64,000 nt of DNA from Sphingobium sp. V4 (GCF_029590555.1 NZ_CP081002.1:988501-1052500), one strand, 5' to 3'; shown: positions 36,479 to 46,506, counted from the first letter of the stretch. Notes: a model not told the origin generated them from the sequence alone. Made by a program: numbers and translations.

Positions 36479-36500
36479 AGTCCCTGCTCCTCTGGTTCGG

Positions 36501-37553
36501 TCAGTCGAGGCCGAGCAGGCGCCGATTGGCGCCGTGATCCATTTCGCTCGCGGCGAAATCGTCAAAGGCGCGTTCCGTCACGCGGATGATATGATCGCGG
36601 ATGAAGAGCGCGCCTTCGCGGGCGCCATCCTCGGCATGTTTGATCGCGCATTCCCATTCGAGCACGGCCCAGCCGGGGAAATCATATTGCGCCATTTTCG
36701 AGAAGATCGCGCCGAAATCGACCTGTCCGTCGCCCAGCGAGCGGAAGCGCCCGGCGCGGTCCGCCCAGCCTTCATAGCCGCCATAGACGCCGCCGCGCCC
36801 GGTCGGGTTGAACTCCGCATCCTTGACATGGAAGCAGGCGATCCGGTCATGATAGCGGTCGATGAAGTCGAGATAGTCGAGCTGTTGCAGTACATAATGC
36901 GACGGATCGAACAGGATTTTCGCGCGCGGATGATGCTCGACAGCGGTCAGGAAACGTTCCCATGTCGCGCCATCATGAATGTCCTCGCCCGGATGGATTT
37001 CATAGGCGCAATCGACCCCGGCGTCATCGAAGGCATCGAGAATAGGGCGCCAGCGCCGGGCCAGTTCGGCAAAGGCTTCCTCGATCAGGCCAGCGGGTCG
37101 CTGCGGCCAAGGATAGACATAGGGCCATGCCAGCGCGCCGGGAAAGGTTGCATGCGCATCAAGGCCCATATTGGCGCTGGCCTTCGCCGCCAGTTTCAGC
37201 TGATCGACGGCCCAGGCCTGACGTGCGTTGGGATCGCCGCGCAGCGCGGGCGGCGCAAAGCCGTCGAACAGCGTGTCGTATGCCGGGTGGACGGCGACCA
37301 GTTGCCCTTGCAAATGGGTCGACAATTCGGTCGGCTCGATACCGAAACCGGCCAGCATGGCGCGCAGGTCGTCGCAATAGGCCTGACTTTCGGCGGCGGT
37401 GGCCAGATCGATCAGGCGCGGATCGCAGGGAATCTGAATGCCCTTATAGCCCAGACCAGCCGCCCAGCGGGCCAGATTTTCCAACGTGTCGAAAGGCGCC
37501 TCGTCGCCCAGAAACTGGGCCAGGAAAATGGCTGGCCCCTTTATCGTCTTCAT
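36501..37553 (-). CDS. Sugar phosphate isomerase/epimerase-like TIM barrel
   Basis: A 350-residue AP_endonuc_2/xylose-isomerase-like barrel. Metal ligands are visible in order: Glu in CAYEIHPGED, Asp/His in FDPSHYVLQ, His in CFHVKDAE and Glu in VLEWECA. Family members isomerise or epimerise sugars and keto-sugars, or cleave 3-keto-glycosides. Its ATG overlaps the permease stop (ATGA), and the Gfo/Idh gene lies 22 bp downstream, so the three act as one unit. Confidence 0.88.
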   Translation of the reverse strand: MKTIKGPAIFLAQFLGDEAPFDTLENLARWAAGLGYKGIQIPCDPRLIDLATAAESQAYCDDLRAMLAGFGIEPTELSTHLQGQLVAVHPAYDTLFDGFAPPALRGDPNARQAWAVDQLKLAAKASANMGLDAHATFPGALAWPYVYPWPQRPAGLIEEAFAELARRWRPILDAFDDAGVDCAYEIHPGEDIHDGATWERFLTAVEHHPRAKILFDPSHYVLQQLDYLDFIDRYHDRIACFHVKDAEFNPTGRGGVYGGYEGWADRAGRFRSLGDGQVDFGAIFSKMAQYDFPGWAVLEWECAIKHAEDGAREGALFIRDHIIRVTERAFDDFAASEMDHGANRRLLGLD

Positions 37554-38803
37554 CGCCGTGTCTCCATCCGGCTGTCGTCGCGAAACGCGATCTGGAAGAG
37601 GAGGGCGATGACCGCCGCCGCAATGGCGGGATACCACCACATATGATGCCAATCTGCGATGTTCGGGGCGGCGGGCATGCTGGCATAGAGCCATGCGCCG
37701 ATCTGCGAACCGAGCAGCATGCCAAGGCCATAGGTGAAGAGGGTCAGCATGCCCTGCGCCTGCGCATTCACGCCCCTGGGGGTTGCGATCGTGCCGGTAT
37801 AGATGGCACCGGCGACGAAGAAGAAATCGTAGCAGACGCCGTGCAGGGCGACGCCCAGATAGATCGCCCATGCCGATCCCTGACCGTCGGCAATGGCGAA
37901 CAGCGCATAGCGCAGCGCCCAGGCGATCATCCCGGTCAGCAGCAACGGCTTCACGCCGAACCGGCGATAGAGCCATGGCATGGAGAACATGAAGAACAGT
38001 TCGGACATCTGGCCGATGGCGAGCGTGCCGCTGACATTGCTGACGCCCACCGCGCCCAGATAGGGCGAGGCATAGGCATAATACATGGCGAGCGGTATCG
38101 AGATCAGCGTCGCGCACAGGATGAACAGCTGGAACGAGCGCTGCTTCAGCAGGCTGAAAGCCTCCACGCACAATATCTGGCGGATCAGGCTTTCGTCGCG
38201 CGGCGCATCGGCGGCGACGGCGGGCAATGTCAGGCTGTAGATGCCCAGCGCCAGCGAGACGACCGCCGCGACCTGAAAGATGCGCGGGCTGGCGGACAGG
38301 CCAGCCCCCCCGATGATCAGTCCGGCGACGATCCAGCCGAGCGTGCCGAAGGCGCGCACGAACGGAAAGCGGTCCCCGCGGTTGCCGAAGCTTTTGAGCG
38401 CGATCGTGTTCGCCAGTCCGACCGAGGGCATGTAGATGATCATATAGGCAAGCAGCAGCCAGACGAAGCTATCGCCCGTCTGCGGCGTGAGCAGGGCGGG
38501 CAGCAGGAAGAGCAATAGTCCGCCGGCCAGATGCAGAACGGCCATCAGCGTGCGGGGGGACAGATAACGGGTTGCCGCCATGCCGATCAGGAAGGAGCCT
38601 GCAATCGACGCGATCGGGCCGACGGAAAAGGCATTGCCGATCATATTGCCCATGCCGACCGTCTGCATGACCAGACCCAGCGTGACGTTCCACGCTCCCC
38701 AGACGAAGAATTGCATGAACATCATCGCGCTCAATCGGGGGGTCAGAACCACTCCCTGCGGCGCTGTGGCACCGGCATGTGAACTGGGGTCAAAATGGGC
38801 CAT
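37550..38803 (-). CDS. MFS permease, nucleoside/sugar:H+ symporter type
   Basis: A 417-residue permease with about 12 membrane segments, resembling the NHS group (SAMMFMQFFVWGAWNVTLG at the start of TM1 and GVCYDFFFVAGAIYTG near the last third). It should import a sugar-like molecule across the inner membrane. Start ATG 38803 skips an upstream basic extension. First gene of its operon, divergent from the TonB receptor. Confidence 0.85.
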   Translation of the reverse strand: MAHFDPSSHAGATAPQGVVLTPRLSAMMFMQFFVWGAWNVTLGLVMQTVGMGNMIGNAFSVGPIASIAGSFLIGMAATRYLSPRTLMAVLHLAGGLLLFLLPALLTPQTGDSFVWLLLAYMIIYMPSVGLANTIALKSFGNRGDRFPFVRAFGTLGWIVAGLIIGGAGLSASPRIFQVAAVVSLALGIYSLTLPAVAADAPRDESLIRQILCVEAFSLLKQRSFQLFILCATLISIPLAMYYAYASPYLGAVGVSNVSGTLAIGQMSELFFMFSMPWLYRRFGVKPLLLTGMIAWALRYALFAIADGQGSAWAIYLGVALHGVCYDFFFVAGAIYTGTIATPRGVNAQAQGMLTLFTYGLGMLLGSQIGAWLYASMPAAPNIADWHHMWWYPAIAAAVIALLFQIAFRDDSRMETRR

Positions 38804-38934
38804 GGCTATCCTCTGTCGCGACGGTTCATTCGCTTGTTGCTTAGCATCGCCATCCTGATTCGACGATATGACAGTTCTGCTATGCATGGGCAAATGCAAG
38901 ATATTTCTCATGAATTATGGTGGTACCGAATTAA

Positions 38935-39026
38935 ATTGTTATACAAAACAGACATTTGTCGCAATTTTTAAATGTTATAAATCTATGACAAAAATGCCTT
39001 GACTGGCTTCGGCTCCCCTATACGAT
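38935..39026. promoter_or_regulatory. Divergent control region with dyads and promoter
   Basis: In an AT-rich part of the 324-bp gap between the divergent permease and receptor genes: TTGT-TAT-ACAA (38936-38946), an 11-bp dyad of HutC/GntR style; TTTGTC (38955-38960) and GACAAA (38987-38992) as a wider inverted repeat; and TTGACT (38999-39004) with TACGAT (39021-39026), a 16-bp-spaced promoter for the receptor. Similar TTGT/ACAA dyads occur at 48636, 50720 and 54264. Confidence 0.5.
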
Positions 39027-39127
39027 GAATGGCGACAACAGCGTCCTTTCAAGGGCGTGGACAGGACGGCAACGCGCCTTGCCGGACCGTCACTGAAACG
39101 TGGCGCACAAAGGGAATTGGGGAGCAT

Positions 39128-41266
39128 ATGAATAAGGGTTTGATCGCGCGGCTGCCGCGCCTGTCTCTGGCTTTTGCGATGGTTGTCGGCTCGACCGCAG
39201 CCTATGCGCAGGAAAGCGCTCAAGACGATAATGGTGGCGGTCTGGGCGACATCGTCGTCACCGCAAGCAAGCGCGAAACCTCTGCTCAATCTACTCCCAT
39301 CGCCCTGAGCGCTTTCGATCAGGCGACACTGGCTGCCAATGGCGCCACCGACCTGCGGTCGCTCCAGAATGTCGCGCCGACGCTTCAGATCGGCATGTCG
39401 GGCACCAATACGCTGCTGACCATCCGTGGTATTTCCAGCCGCGATTTCACCGAAATCGGCGATCCGGCCGTCGCCGTCAGTGTCGACAATTTCTACATCC
39501 AGCGCGCTGCTGCGCTCAATGCCAGCGTGTTCGACGTCGAGCGTGTCGAGGTGCTGCGCGGACCGCAGGGTACGCTTTATGGTCGCAATGCGACCGCCGG
39601 TGCGATCAACATCAATTCGGTGAAGCCGGAACTGGGCAAGGTCGCGGGCTTCGGTTCGATCGAATATGGCAATTACAACACGTTGCGGGCCGAAGGGGCG
39701 ATCAACCTGCCCATCGGCGACAAGATCGCGGTGCGTGCGTCCTTCCTGAGTTCCAGCCATGACGGCTATTCGAACAATAGTGGCGTGCCGCGCGACGGCG
39801 ATGATGACGATACGCAGGCCGCACGTCTGCATGTGCTGTACAAGCCGACCGATCGGCTGAGCATCCTGCTGACCGGCGAATATACCAAGGTCGGCGGCGT
39901 TGGCCCCGTCGCCTATGGCCAGCCCTATAGCTATACCAGCGCCGGCACGGTGAACCATGGTGAGGTCGACCTGAACACCCGTCGTAACTGGGCGCTCAAT
40001 ACGCCGGGCAGCGTGGATATCGAGGCGAAGTCGATCCGTGGCCAGATCAGCTATGATCTCGAATTCGCGACGATCAGCTATTTCGGCGGCTATCGCAAAT
40101 TCATCTTCCACCGCGTCAACGACACGGATGGCACGGCGATCAACAGCAATGCCGGTTACCTGACCTTCCCGCAGAACGAGAATGAAGATACGCAGAACCA
40201 CGAGTTGCGCATCACATCGAGCGACGATGGTCCGTTCACCTGGCAGGGCGGCTTCTATTATTTCAAGGAACAGAATGACCTTCTGTCCTATTTCGGTTCG
40301 TCCAACACCGTGCCGGCCACCTATTCGCGTACTTTCTCCTATGATGTGGGGGCGGAATCGAAGGCGGCTTTCGCCCAGATCGGTTACATGCTGACCGATC
40401 AGCTGCAGTTCGAAGGCGGCATCCGGTATAGCGACGATTCCAAATATCGTGTCGGCTACAATATCGTGAATGGTGTTCGCACCAATCAGGACAGCCAGAC
40501 CAAGATCGACAAGGTGACCTGGCATGTTGGCATCAACGCCCAGATCACGCCGCGCAACCTGATCTATGCAAAGATCGACACCGGCTACAAGTCGGGCGGC
40601 TTCACGGACCTCAACGAATATGGTCCGGAAAGCGTCACGGCCTATGAAATCGGCACCAAGAACCGCTTTCTGGACAATCAGTTGCAGTTCAACCTGACCG
40701 GTTTCTATTATGACTATAAGGATTTGCAGGTCAGCCAGTATCGCGAAGATGCCCGCACGGTCATCCTGAATGCGGGCAAGGCGGAGATTTACGGTCTGGA
40801 ACTGGAAACCATCTTCGAGCCGACCAGCAACGACCGCATCGATTTCAGCGCCAACTGGCTGCATGCCCGCTATACCGAATTTGCGGTGGCGAGCGGCGGG
40901 GTCAATGTGTCCTATGAGGGCAACAAGATGATCCAGTCGCCTGACTGGTCGCTGGCGGGTGGCTATCAGCATATCTTCGATCTGGGTAATGCCGAACTGA
41001 CCGCGCGGGTTCAGAGCCATTATCAGACCCGCTCCTATTTCTCTTACCGCAACTATAAGAGCGAGTCCGAAGGGGCCTTCACCAAGACCGACTTCACGCT
41101 CAACTATGCGCCCAACGATGCAAGCTGGTCGGTGCTGCTCTATCTGCGCAACATTGAGAACAAGCGCGTAATCACCGACGTGACGGAATATGCGTCGACC
41201 TCGGTCTATCGCTTCCAGTTCTCCGAGCCGCGCACCTATGGCGCGCGCCTGACCTACAAGTTCTGA
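39128..41266 (+). CDS. TonB-dependent outer membrane receptor
   Basis: A 712-residue receptor with signal peptide (ending TAAYAQ), TonB-box-like DIVVTASKR near residue 40, plug (RSLQNVAPTLQIGMSG, VEVLRGPQGTLYGRNATAG) and a barrel ending in RLTYKF. It belongs to the sphingomonad receptor group with the PQGTLYGRN signature. GGGGAG precedes ATG 39128; the longer frame from 39029 lacks a signal peptide at its start. It is the outer membrane entry for the adjacent catabolic cluster; a stable hairpin follows it, then a TIM barrel gene. Confidence 0.93.
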   Translation: MNKGLIARLPRLSLAFAMVVGSTAAYAQESAQDDNGGGLGDIVVTASKRETSAQSTPIALSAFDQATLAANGATDLRSLQNVAPTLQIGMSGTNTLLTIRGISSRDFTEIGDPAVAVSVDNFYIQRAAALNASVFDVERVEVLRGPQGTLYGRNATAGAININSVKPELGKVAGFGSIEYGNYNTLRAEGAINLPIGDKIAVRASFLSSSHDGYSNNSGVPRDGDDDDTQAARLHVLYKPTDRLSILLTGEYTKVGGVGPVAYGQPYSYTSAGTVNHGEVDLNTRRNWALNTPGSVDIEAKSIRGQISYDLEFATISYFGGYRKFIFHRVNDTDGTAINSNAGYLTFPQNENEDTQNHELRITSSDDGPFTWQGGFYYFKEQNDLLSYFGSSNTVPATYSRTFSYDVGAESKAAFAQIGYMLTDQLQFEGGIRYSDDSKYRVGYNIVNGVRTNQDSQTKIDKVTWHVGINAQITPRNLIYAKIDTGYKSGGFTDLNEYGPESVTAYEIGTKNRFLDNQLQFNLTGFYYDYKDLQVSQYREDARTVILNAGKAEIYGLELETIFEPTSNDRIDFSANWLHARYTEFAVASGGVNVSYEGNKMIQSPDWSLAGGYQHIFDLGNAELTARVQSHYQTRSYFSYRNYKSESEGAFTKTDFTLNYAPNDASWSVLLYLRNIENKRVITDVTEYASTSVYRFQFSEPRTYGARLTYKF

Positions 41267-41274
41267 CGAACGAA

Positions 41275-41301
41275 CCGGCCGGTGGCGGTGTCACCGGCCG
41301 G
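41275..41301 (+). repeat. Stable intergenic hairpin
   Basis: CCGGCCGGTG (41275-41284) and CACCGGCCGG (41292-41301) form a perfect 10-bp GC-only-flanked stem with a 7-nt loop directly after the receptor stop. No T-run follows, so it more likely protects the receptor mRNA or lowers expression of downstream genes than ends transcription. Confidence 0.65.
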
Positions 41302-41329
41302 ACTTATAAGATGACAAGGGGTTGCGGAC

Positions 41330-42268
41330 GTGATCGAGCGTAGAGATGTTTTGAAGGCCGTAGGACTGGGCGCGATGGCGGCAAGCATGCCGGGCTGTGC
41401 CAATCAGGCGATCGGCGGGGCGGGGGCATCGCCCCGGTCGAAGCCGCTGGGCCTTCAACTCTTTACAGTAGTGAAGATGCTGGAGAACGATTTCGAAGGC
41501 ACGCTCGCTCTGGTCGCGGCGCTGGGTTACAAGGAAGTCGAAACGCTCGGCAGCTTCAGCCGCGATCCCGTCATGGTCCGGGACGCTCTTGCGCGCCACG
41601 GCCTTGTCAGCCCGTCGCAGCATCTCATGCCCGGCAACCTTTATGATTATTTCCAGAAGCCGCCGCCGACGCCCGCCGAAAAGGCCGCGATGAGCGCCCA
41701 GTTCGACAAGGCGTTTCAGCCCGAAAGCGTCGACAGCTTCATCCTGGAAGCCATTCAGCGCGCCAAGCTGATGAACCAGTCCTATATCGTCTGGCAACTG
41801 GCATGGCGCCGAAGTTACACGCTGGCCGACGCAGAGCGGTATGCGCGTGCATTCGATCGAGCCGGTCAGTTGTGCGCTGATCAGGGCCTCGGGTTCGCAT
41901 ATCATAATCATGACTGGGAATTTGCACCCGTCGATGGGACGCGACCGTTCGACATTTTGGTCGGGCATAGCGATCCCAAGACGGTGAAGGTCGAAATCGA
42001 CTTCATGTGGGCGACCAAGGCCGGGGCTGAGCCGATCGCGTTGTTCCGCCAATATCCGGGCCGCTTCCGCTTGTGCCACCTGAAGGACCGCGACGCTGCC
42101 GGCAATATCGTGACGGTTGGCGAAGGCGTAGAGGATTTCAAGCTGCTGATCGATGCAGGCAAGGCGGCCGGTGTCGAGCATTTCTATCTGGAATTCGATC
42201 GTCCGACCGACCCGGAGCGGGAAATCCGAATCGCGGCCGAATATCTCAAGCCCTTGCTGGCGAACTGA
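41330..42268 (+). CDS. Exported sugar isomerase/epimerase-like TIM barrel
   Basis: A 312-residue AP_endonuc_2-type barrel with a twin-arginine-like leader (ERRDVLKAVGLGAMAAS) followed by MPGC, so it may be a Tat-exported protein or lipoprotein. Metal-site motifs: YHNHDWEF, VEIDFMW, FRLCHLKDRD and YLEFDRP. It probably acts on a keto-sugar or related compound in the periplasm. The start is GTG 41330. It lies between the receptor and an MFS permease in the same direction. Confidence 0.85.
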   Translation: MIERRDVLKAVGLGAMAASMPGCANQAIGGAGASPRSKPLGLQLFTVVKMLENDFEGTLALVAALGYKEVETLGSFSRDPVMVRDALARHGLVSPSQHLMPGNLYDYFQKPPPTPAEKAAMSAQFDKAFQPESVDSFILEAIQRAKLMNQSYIVWQLAWRRSYTLADAERYARAFDRAGQLCADQGLGFAYHNHDWEFAPVDGTRPFDILVGHSDPKTVKVEIDFMWATKAGAEPIALFRQYPGRFRLCHLKDRDAAGNIVTVGEGVEDFKLLIDAGKAAGVEHFYLEFDRPTDPEREIRIAAEYLKPLLAN

Positions 42269-42343
42269 CATATTCTGTGCCCACCGGCGACACAGGCATG
42301 AAGGACGAAGGCGCATGGCAGGCACACAGCAGGGAATGGCAGC

Positions 42344-43675
42344 ATGAGCGGGGGTGTCGCGATGGCCCCCGCATCGTCGGGGGGCGATGCGGGGGCGGCC
42401 GGATGGTCGCGGTTGCAGATATTGGTCGTGCTGCTCTGTGCGCTGATCAATGCGCTGGACGGCATGGACGTCATGATCATCGCCTATGTGGCGCCGGCTC
42501 TGGCCAGCGACTGGCAGGTTGGCGTGGAGGCGCTGGGCGTGTTGTTCAGCGCGGGGCTGGTCGGCATGATGATCGGCTGCATCCTCGTTGCGCCTTTCGC
42601 TGATATCTGGGGCAGGCGGCCCACCATCTTGCTGGCGCTGGTGCTGATGACGATTGGCGCGCTGGGCTGCGGCCTTGTCGGCGGACTATGGAGTTTCGCC
42701 CTGATGCGTGTTGTGACCGGCGTCGGCATCGGCACCCTGTTGGCCAGTATCGCGGCGCTGGTGAGCGAATATGCGCCGGCCGGTCGCCGATCGCTGGCTA
42801 TCGGCATCTTTCAGGCTGGTTATCCGGTCGGCGCGGTGCTGACCGGGCTGGTGGCGATCCTTTCCATCCCCACATTCGGCTGGCAGGAAACCATGCTGGG
42901 CGCGGGTATCATCAGCGCGGTGCTGATCCCGGTGGTGTGGATTTTCCTGCCGGAATCCGTCAATTTTCTGGAGACGCGCCAGCCCGCAGGAGCACTGGAG
43001 CGGATCAATCTGCTGCGTGGCAAGCTGGGTCGGCCAGCGTTGCCCCATCTGGCCGAGCGGCCCGCGGCTTCGGCACTGCCGCGCATGGGCGACCTGCTGA
43101 CGCAGGGACGCTGGCGCTCGACGCTGACTTTGTGGTGCGCGACGTTCTTGAGCTTTGCCGTGCTCTATTTCATCACCAGCTGGATTCCCAAGCTGGCGGT
43201 GGAGCGTGGCCTCGATCATGGTGATGCCATCTGGTCTGGCAGCATCTTCAACCTGGGCGGCGTGGCCGGTGGCCTGCTGATCGGATGGCTGGCGATCCGT
43301 CGGCCGATCGGGGCGCTGATCGGCCTGTTCTTCCTTGCCTGTGCGGCCCTGATGATCCTGTTCACGGCGTCGCTGCCGCTGGCGCTGCTGCTATGTGTCG
43401 CCTGTCTGCTGGGCATGACGTTGCAGGGCGGGTTCAGCGGTTTCTATTCGCTGGCGGCACAGGTCTATCCGACATCAGTGCGGGGTGCCGGGATCGGCTG
43501 GGCCGTCGGCATCGGCCGGGGCGGCGCGGTGATCGGCCCGATGGCCGGCGGTCTGCTGCTGGGTGCGAAATTGCCGCTGTGGCTGGTCTTTACCTGTTTT
43601 GCGGTGCCGCTGTGCATCGCCGGCGTGCTGGCGGCCATCACGCTGCGTATCGGAGGAAATATTATCCATGACTGA
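42344..43675 (+). CDS. MFS transporter, aromatic acid:H+ symporter (AAHS) type
   Basis: A 443-residue permease with 12 membrane segments. The AAHS features are the TM1 aspartate in NALDGMDVMIIAYVAPAL and the DIWGRRPTILLALVLM loop between TM2 and TM3. AAHS permeases import aromatic or other organic acids. The MmgE/PrpD gene overlaps its 3' end by 8 bp, so an organic acid feeding the downstream enzymes is the likely cargo. Confidence 0.88.
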   Translation: MSGGVAMAPASSGGDAGAAGWSRLQILVVLLCALINALDGMDVMIIAYVAPALASDWQVGVEALGVLFSAGLVGMMIGCILVAPFADIWGRRPTILLALVLMTIGALGCGLVGGLWSFALMRVVTGVGIGTLLASIAALVSEYAPAGRRSLAIGIFQAGYPVGAVLTGLVAILSIPTFGWQETMLGAGIISAVLIPVVWIFLPESVNFLETRQPAGALERINLLRGKLGRPALPHLAERPAASALPRMGDLLTQGRWRSTLTLWCATFLSFAVLYFITSWIPKLAVERGLDHGDAIWSGSIFNLGGVAGGLLIGWLAIRRPIGALIGLFFLACAALMILFTASLPLALLLCVACLLGMTLQGGFSGFYSLAAQVYPTSVRGAGIGWAVGIGRGGAVIGPMAGGLLLGAKLPLWLVFTCFAVPLCIAGVLAAITLRIGGNIIHD

Positions 43676-45086
43676 CATGGCCGTCCTGTCGACGTCGACC
43701 GTCGTTCCTGCCAGTCAATTGCTGGCCGGTCCCCAGAGCGAATGGCTGGGGCAATGGAGCCGCTTTGCGGTCGAGGCCCGGTCCATGGCCTTGCCAGCGG
43801 TGGTGATAGACCGGGCAAAGCTGGTCCTGCTGGATTCGATCGGCGCCATGGCGGGCGGCATGCAGGAACCAGAAGTGCAGGCGCTGGTCGATGCGGAAGC
43901 GACGGCCGAAGGCGTGACGCTGATCGGGACGGGGTGCAGGGCGCCGCAGTCGATGGCGGCCTTCGTCAACGGCGTGGCGGGCACGACGCTGGAACTGGAC
44001 GAAGGCAATCAATTTGCGCGCGGCCATCCGGGCATCCATGTCGTGCCGGCCTTGCTGGCGGCGGCGGGTGGCGATCAGCGCGGCGATACGCTGCTGCGCG
44101 CGCTGGTGCTGGGCTATGATATCGGATCGCGGATCGGCATCGCGTCGAAGCTGCGCGTCACCATGCATCCGCATGGCACATGGGGCACGGTCGGCGCCGC
44201 GGTGGGCGCCGCGACACTGGCTGGCGCGGATGAGGCGGCGATTGGTAACATCATCAACATCGCCGCCAACCTGGCGCTGGCGACCAGTCGCCGCACGATG
44301 CTGGAGGGGGCCACCGTCCGCAACTGCTTCTCGGGCCTGTCCAATCAGCTTGGGCTGATGGCGAATACGCTGCACAGGTCGGGCTTCGTGGGGGAGAAGG
44401 ATGCCGTCGCGACCGTCTACGACAGCATCGTGGCCGATGATTTTCAGCCGGACGAGATGGTGGCGGAGCTTGGCGAGCGCTGGGAAATCGCGCGCAACTA
44501 TTTCAAGATGCATGCGGCCTGCCGCTATACCCATGCCGCGCTCGATGTCGTGACGGGCCTGATGGCCGATCATGTCATCGATTCCGCGCAGGTGTCCAAC
44601 ATACAGGTCGATACCTATTGCTGGGCGGCGCAACTCGACCATCCCGAACCGGGCACGATGCTGGCGGCGAAATTTTCCATTCCCTTCGCCGTGGCGACGA
44701 CTTTGGTCCATGGCGCGGCGACGCCCGATGCCTTCCGTCTGCCGGCGCGCAGCAATCCGGTCATCGCCGATCTCGCCGGGCGGGTGCAGGTGCGCGAGGA
44801 TGTCGCGATGACGGCATCGTTGCCGGCCGAACGGCCCGCCCGCGTGACGATCAGCATGAAGGATGGCTGGATATTGTCCGGCACCGCGCGGGTCAATCGC
44901 GGCGATACCGAGCATCCCTACGGCACGGACGAGATTTTTGCCAAATTCCATAGCCTGGCCGATCCGGTCTGGGGCAGCGAAGGGGCTGCGCGCATTCGCG
45001 ATACCGTGATGGCGATCGACCGGGCGGACAGTCTGGATGGGCTGTTGTCGCTGCTGTCGATGCCGCCTTTGTCACACCGCGCCTGA
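43668..45086 (+). CDS. MmgE/PrpD family protein
   Basis: A 472-residue MmgE/PrpD protein (2-methylcitrate dehydratase, aconitate decarboxylase and relatives). Visible features: LLDSIGAMAGGMQEPE, GVAGTTLELDEGNQFARGHPGIHVVPALLA, and MHPHGTWGTVGAAVGAA with the conserved His and Gly pattern. It would dehydrate, hydrate, isomerise or decarboxylate a tricarboxylate-like acid. ATG 43668 lies inside the transporter 3' end with GGAGG upstream. Its place beside a flavoprotein and a LeuCD-type hydratase supports work on a substituted dicarboxylate. Confidence 0.88.
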   Translation: MTDMAVLSTSTVVPASQLLAGPQSEWLGQWSRFAVEARSMALPAVVIDRAKLVLLDSIGAMAGGMQEPEVQALVDAEATAEGVTLIGTGCRAPQSMAAFVNGVAGTTLELDEGNQFARGHPGIHVVPALLAAAGGDQRGDTLLRALVLGYDIGSRIGIASKLRVTMHPHGTWGTVGAAVGAATLAGADEAAIGNIINIAANLALATSRRTMLEGATVRNCFSGLSNQLGLMANTLHRSGFVGEKDAVATVYDSIVADDFQPDEMVAELGERWEIARNYFKMHAACRYTHAALDVVTGLMADHVIDSAQVSNIQVDTYCWAAQLDHPEPGTMLAAKFSIPFAVATTLVHGAATPDAFRLPARSNPVIADLAGRVQVREDVAMTASLPAERPARVTISMKDGWILSGTARVNRGDTEHPYGTDEIFAKFHSLADPVWGSEGAARIRDTVMAIDRADSLDGLLSLLSMPPLSHRA

Positions 45087-45108
45087 TCATAGAGAAACAG
45101 ATTCCATC

Positions 45109-46506
45109 ATGACCCTATTGCTGACTGACGAGATTGCGTTCGACCTGTCCTTTCCCGCCATCGTGGTGGGGGCGGGCGGCACAGGGTTGGCCGCCGCGCT
45201 GGCGCTGCGCGATGCGGGCGTCGATGTGCTGGTGATCGAACGCGATCCGACCCCGCTGGGATCGACTGCCATGTCGACCGGCCTGATCCCGGCGGCTGGC
45301 ACGCCCGAACAGGCGGAAGCGGGGATCACGGACAGCGCCGAGCAATTTGCCGACGACATCATGGCCAAGACCAAGGGCAAGACCGATCGTGCCATGGCGC
45401 TGCGTCTGGCGGAGGAATCGGCCGATACGGTCGCCTGGCTGCGCGACAGCCATGGCGTGCCGCTGACCCTGGTCGATGGTTTCCTTTATCCGGGGCACAG
45501 TGCCCGGCGCATGTATGGCACACCGGCCCGGTCGGGCGGACAGTTGATGGCGGCGCTGGAGTCCGCAGCGGAACAGGCGGGCGTCATCGTTCTGACCGAT
45601 GCGTCGGTCGAAACGCTGCATGTCGCGGGTCAGGCCGTCACCGGGGTCCGCATCCGTCGGCCCGATGGCGCGCTGGAAGATATTGGCTGCGATGCGCTGA
45701 TCCTCGCCTGTTCGGGATTTGGCGGCAATGCCGATCTGATCGAACGGTGGATTCCCGACATGGCGGGTGCGGTCTTCCACGGCCATCCCGGCAACAAGGG
45801 CGATGCGCTGGCCTGGGGTGAGGCGATGGGCGCGGCGATGGCCGACCTGTCCGCCTATCAGGGCCATGGTGGGCTGGCCGCCGGCCATGGCGTGCCGATC
45901 CTGTGGCCGCTGATCATGGAAGGCGGTTTTCAGGTCAACAAGATGGGCGAACGCTTCTCCAACGAAGCGGCCGGCTATTCGGAGCAAGCGGCCAAGGTCA
46001 ATGCCCAGCCCGATCATGTCGCCTGGTCGATCTTCGATGATCGGCTGCACCAGCTGATGCGCCAGTTCGAGGATTATCGCGACGCGCTGGAGGCCGGCGC
46101 AGTCGTGGAGGCGCCGAATGTTGCTGCGCTGGCTGCTGCCACCGGTTTGCCGGTCGAGGCGCTGTCACAGACGCTGGAAGACGTTGCCGCCATGGTGGTG
46201 GGCGAGCAGGCCGATCCGTTCGGTCGTGATTTCGCCGGAAAGCCGGTGCTGACTGCGCCCTATCGCGCGGCCAAGGTGACGGGCGCGCTGTTCCATACGC
46301 AGGGCGGGCTGGTGATCGATGGCAATGCACGGGTGCTGACGAACGACGGCAATCCGATGCCCAACCTGTTCGCCGGTGGTGGCGCGGCGCGCGGCATCTC
46401 AGGCCCCGACGCCGATGGCTATATGGCGGGCAATGGCCTGCTGACGGCGACGACGCTGGGCAAGCTGGCCGGACGCGCTGCGGCGAACCAGATCAACGGC
46501 AATTGA
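45109..46506 (+). CDS. FAD_binding_2 flavoprotein (fumarate reductase/tricarballylate dehydrogenase-like)
   Basis: A 465-residue flavoprotein of the succinate dehydrogenase/fumarate reductase family. FAD motif IVVGAGGTGLAAALALRDAG (about 18-37), and a C-terminal FAD-contact region NLFAGGGAARGISGPD followed by GYMAGNGLLTATTLG. No haem or Fe-S partner genes are adjacent. Such soluble members interconvert succinate-type and fumarate/maleate-type acids (TcuA makes cis-aconitate from tricarballylate) or dehydrogenate ketosteroids. A perfect terminator at 46565 ends the transcription unit. Confidence 0.85.
   Translation: MTLLLTDEIAFDLSFPAIVVGAGGTGLAAALALRDAGVDVLVIERDPTPLGSTAMSTGLIPAAGTPEQAEAGITDSAEQFADDIMAKTKGKTDRAMALRLAEESADTVAWLRDSHGVPLTLVDGFLYPGHSARRMYGTPARSGGQLMAALESAAEQAGVIVLTDASVETLHVAGQAVTGVRIRRPDGALEDIGCDALILACSGFGGNADLIERWIPDMAGAVFHGHPGNKGDALAWGEAMGAAMADLSAYQGHGGLAAGHGVPILWPLIMEGGFQVNKMGERFSNEAAGYSEQAAKVNAQPDHVAWSIFDDRLHQLMRQFEDYRDALEAGAVVEAPNVAALAAATGLPVEALSQTLEDVAAMVVGEQADPFGRDFAGKPVLTAPYRAAKVTGALFHTQGGLVIDGNARVLTNDGNPMPNLFAGGGAARGISGPDADGYMAGNGLLTATTLGKLAGRAAANQINGN

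Noticed and set aside
36501..38171. A 556-residue minus-strand frame joining the TIM barrel to upstream sequence
   Set aside because: The upstream half is the out-of-frame shadow of the NHS-type permease; the real start is ATG 37553 (MKTIKGP).
38975..41020. Minus-strand 681-codon frame across the second receptor
   Set aside because: Antisense shadow of a well-supported receptor; no start signal or family motif.
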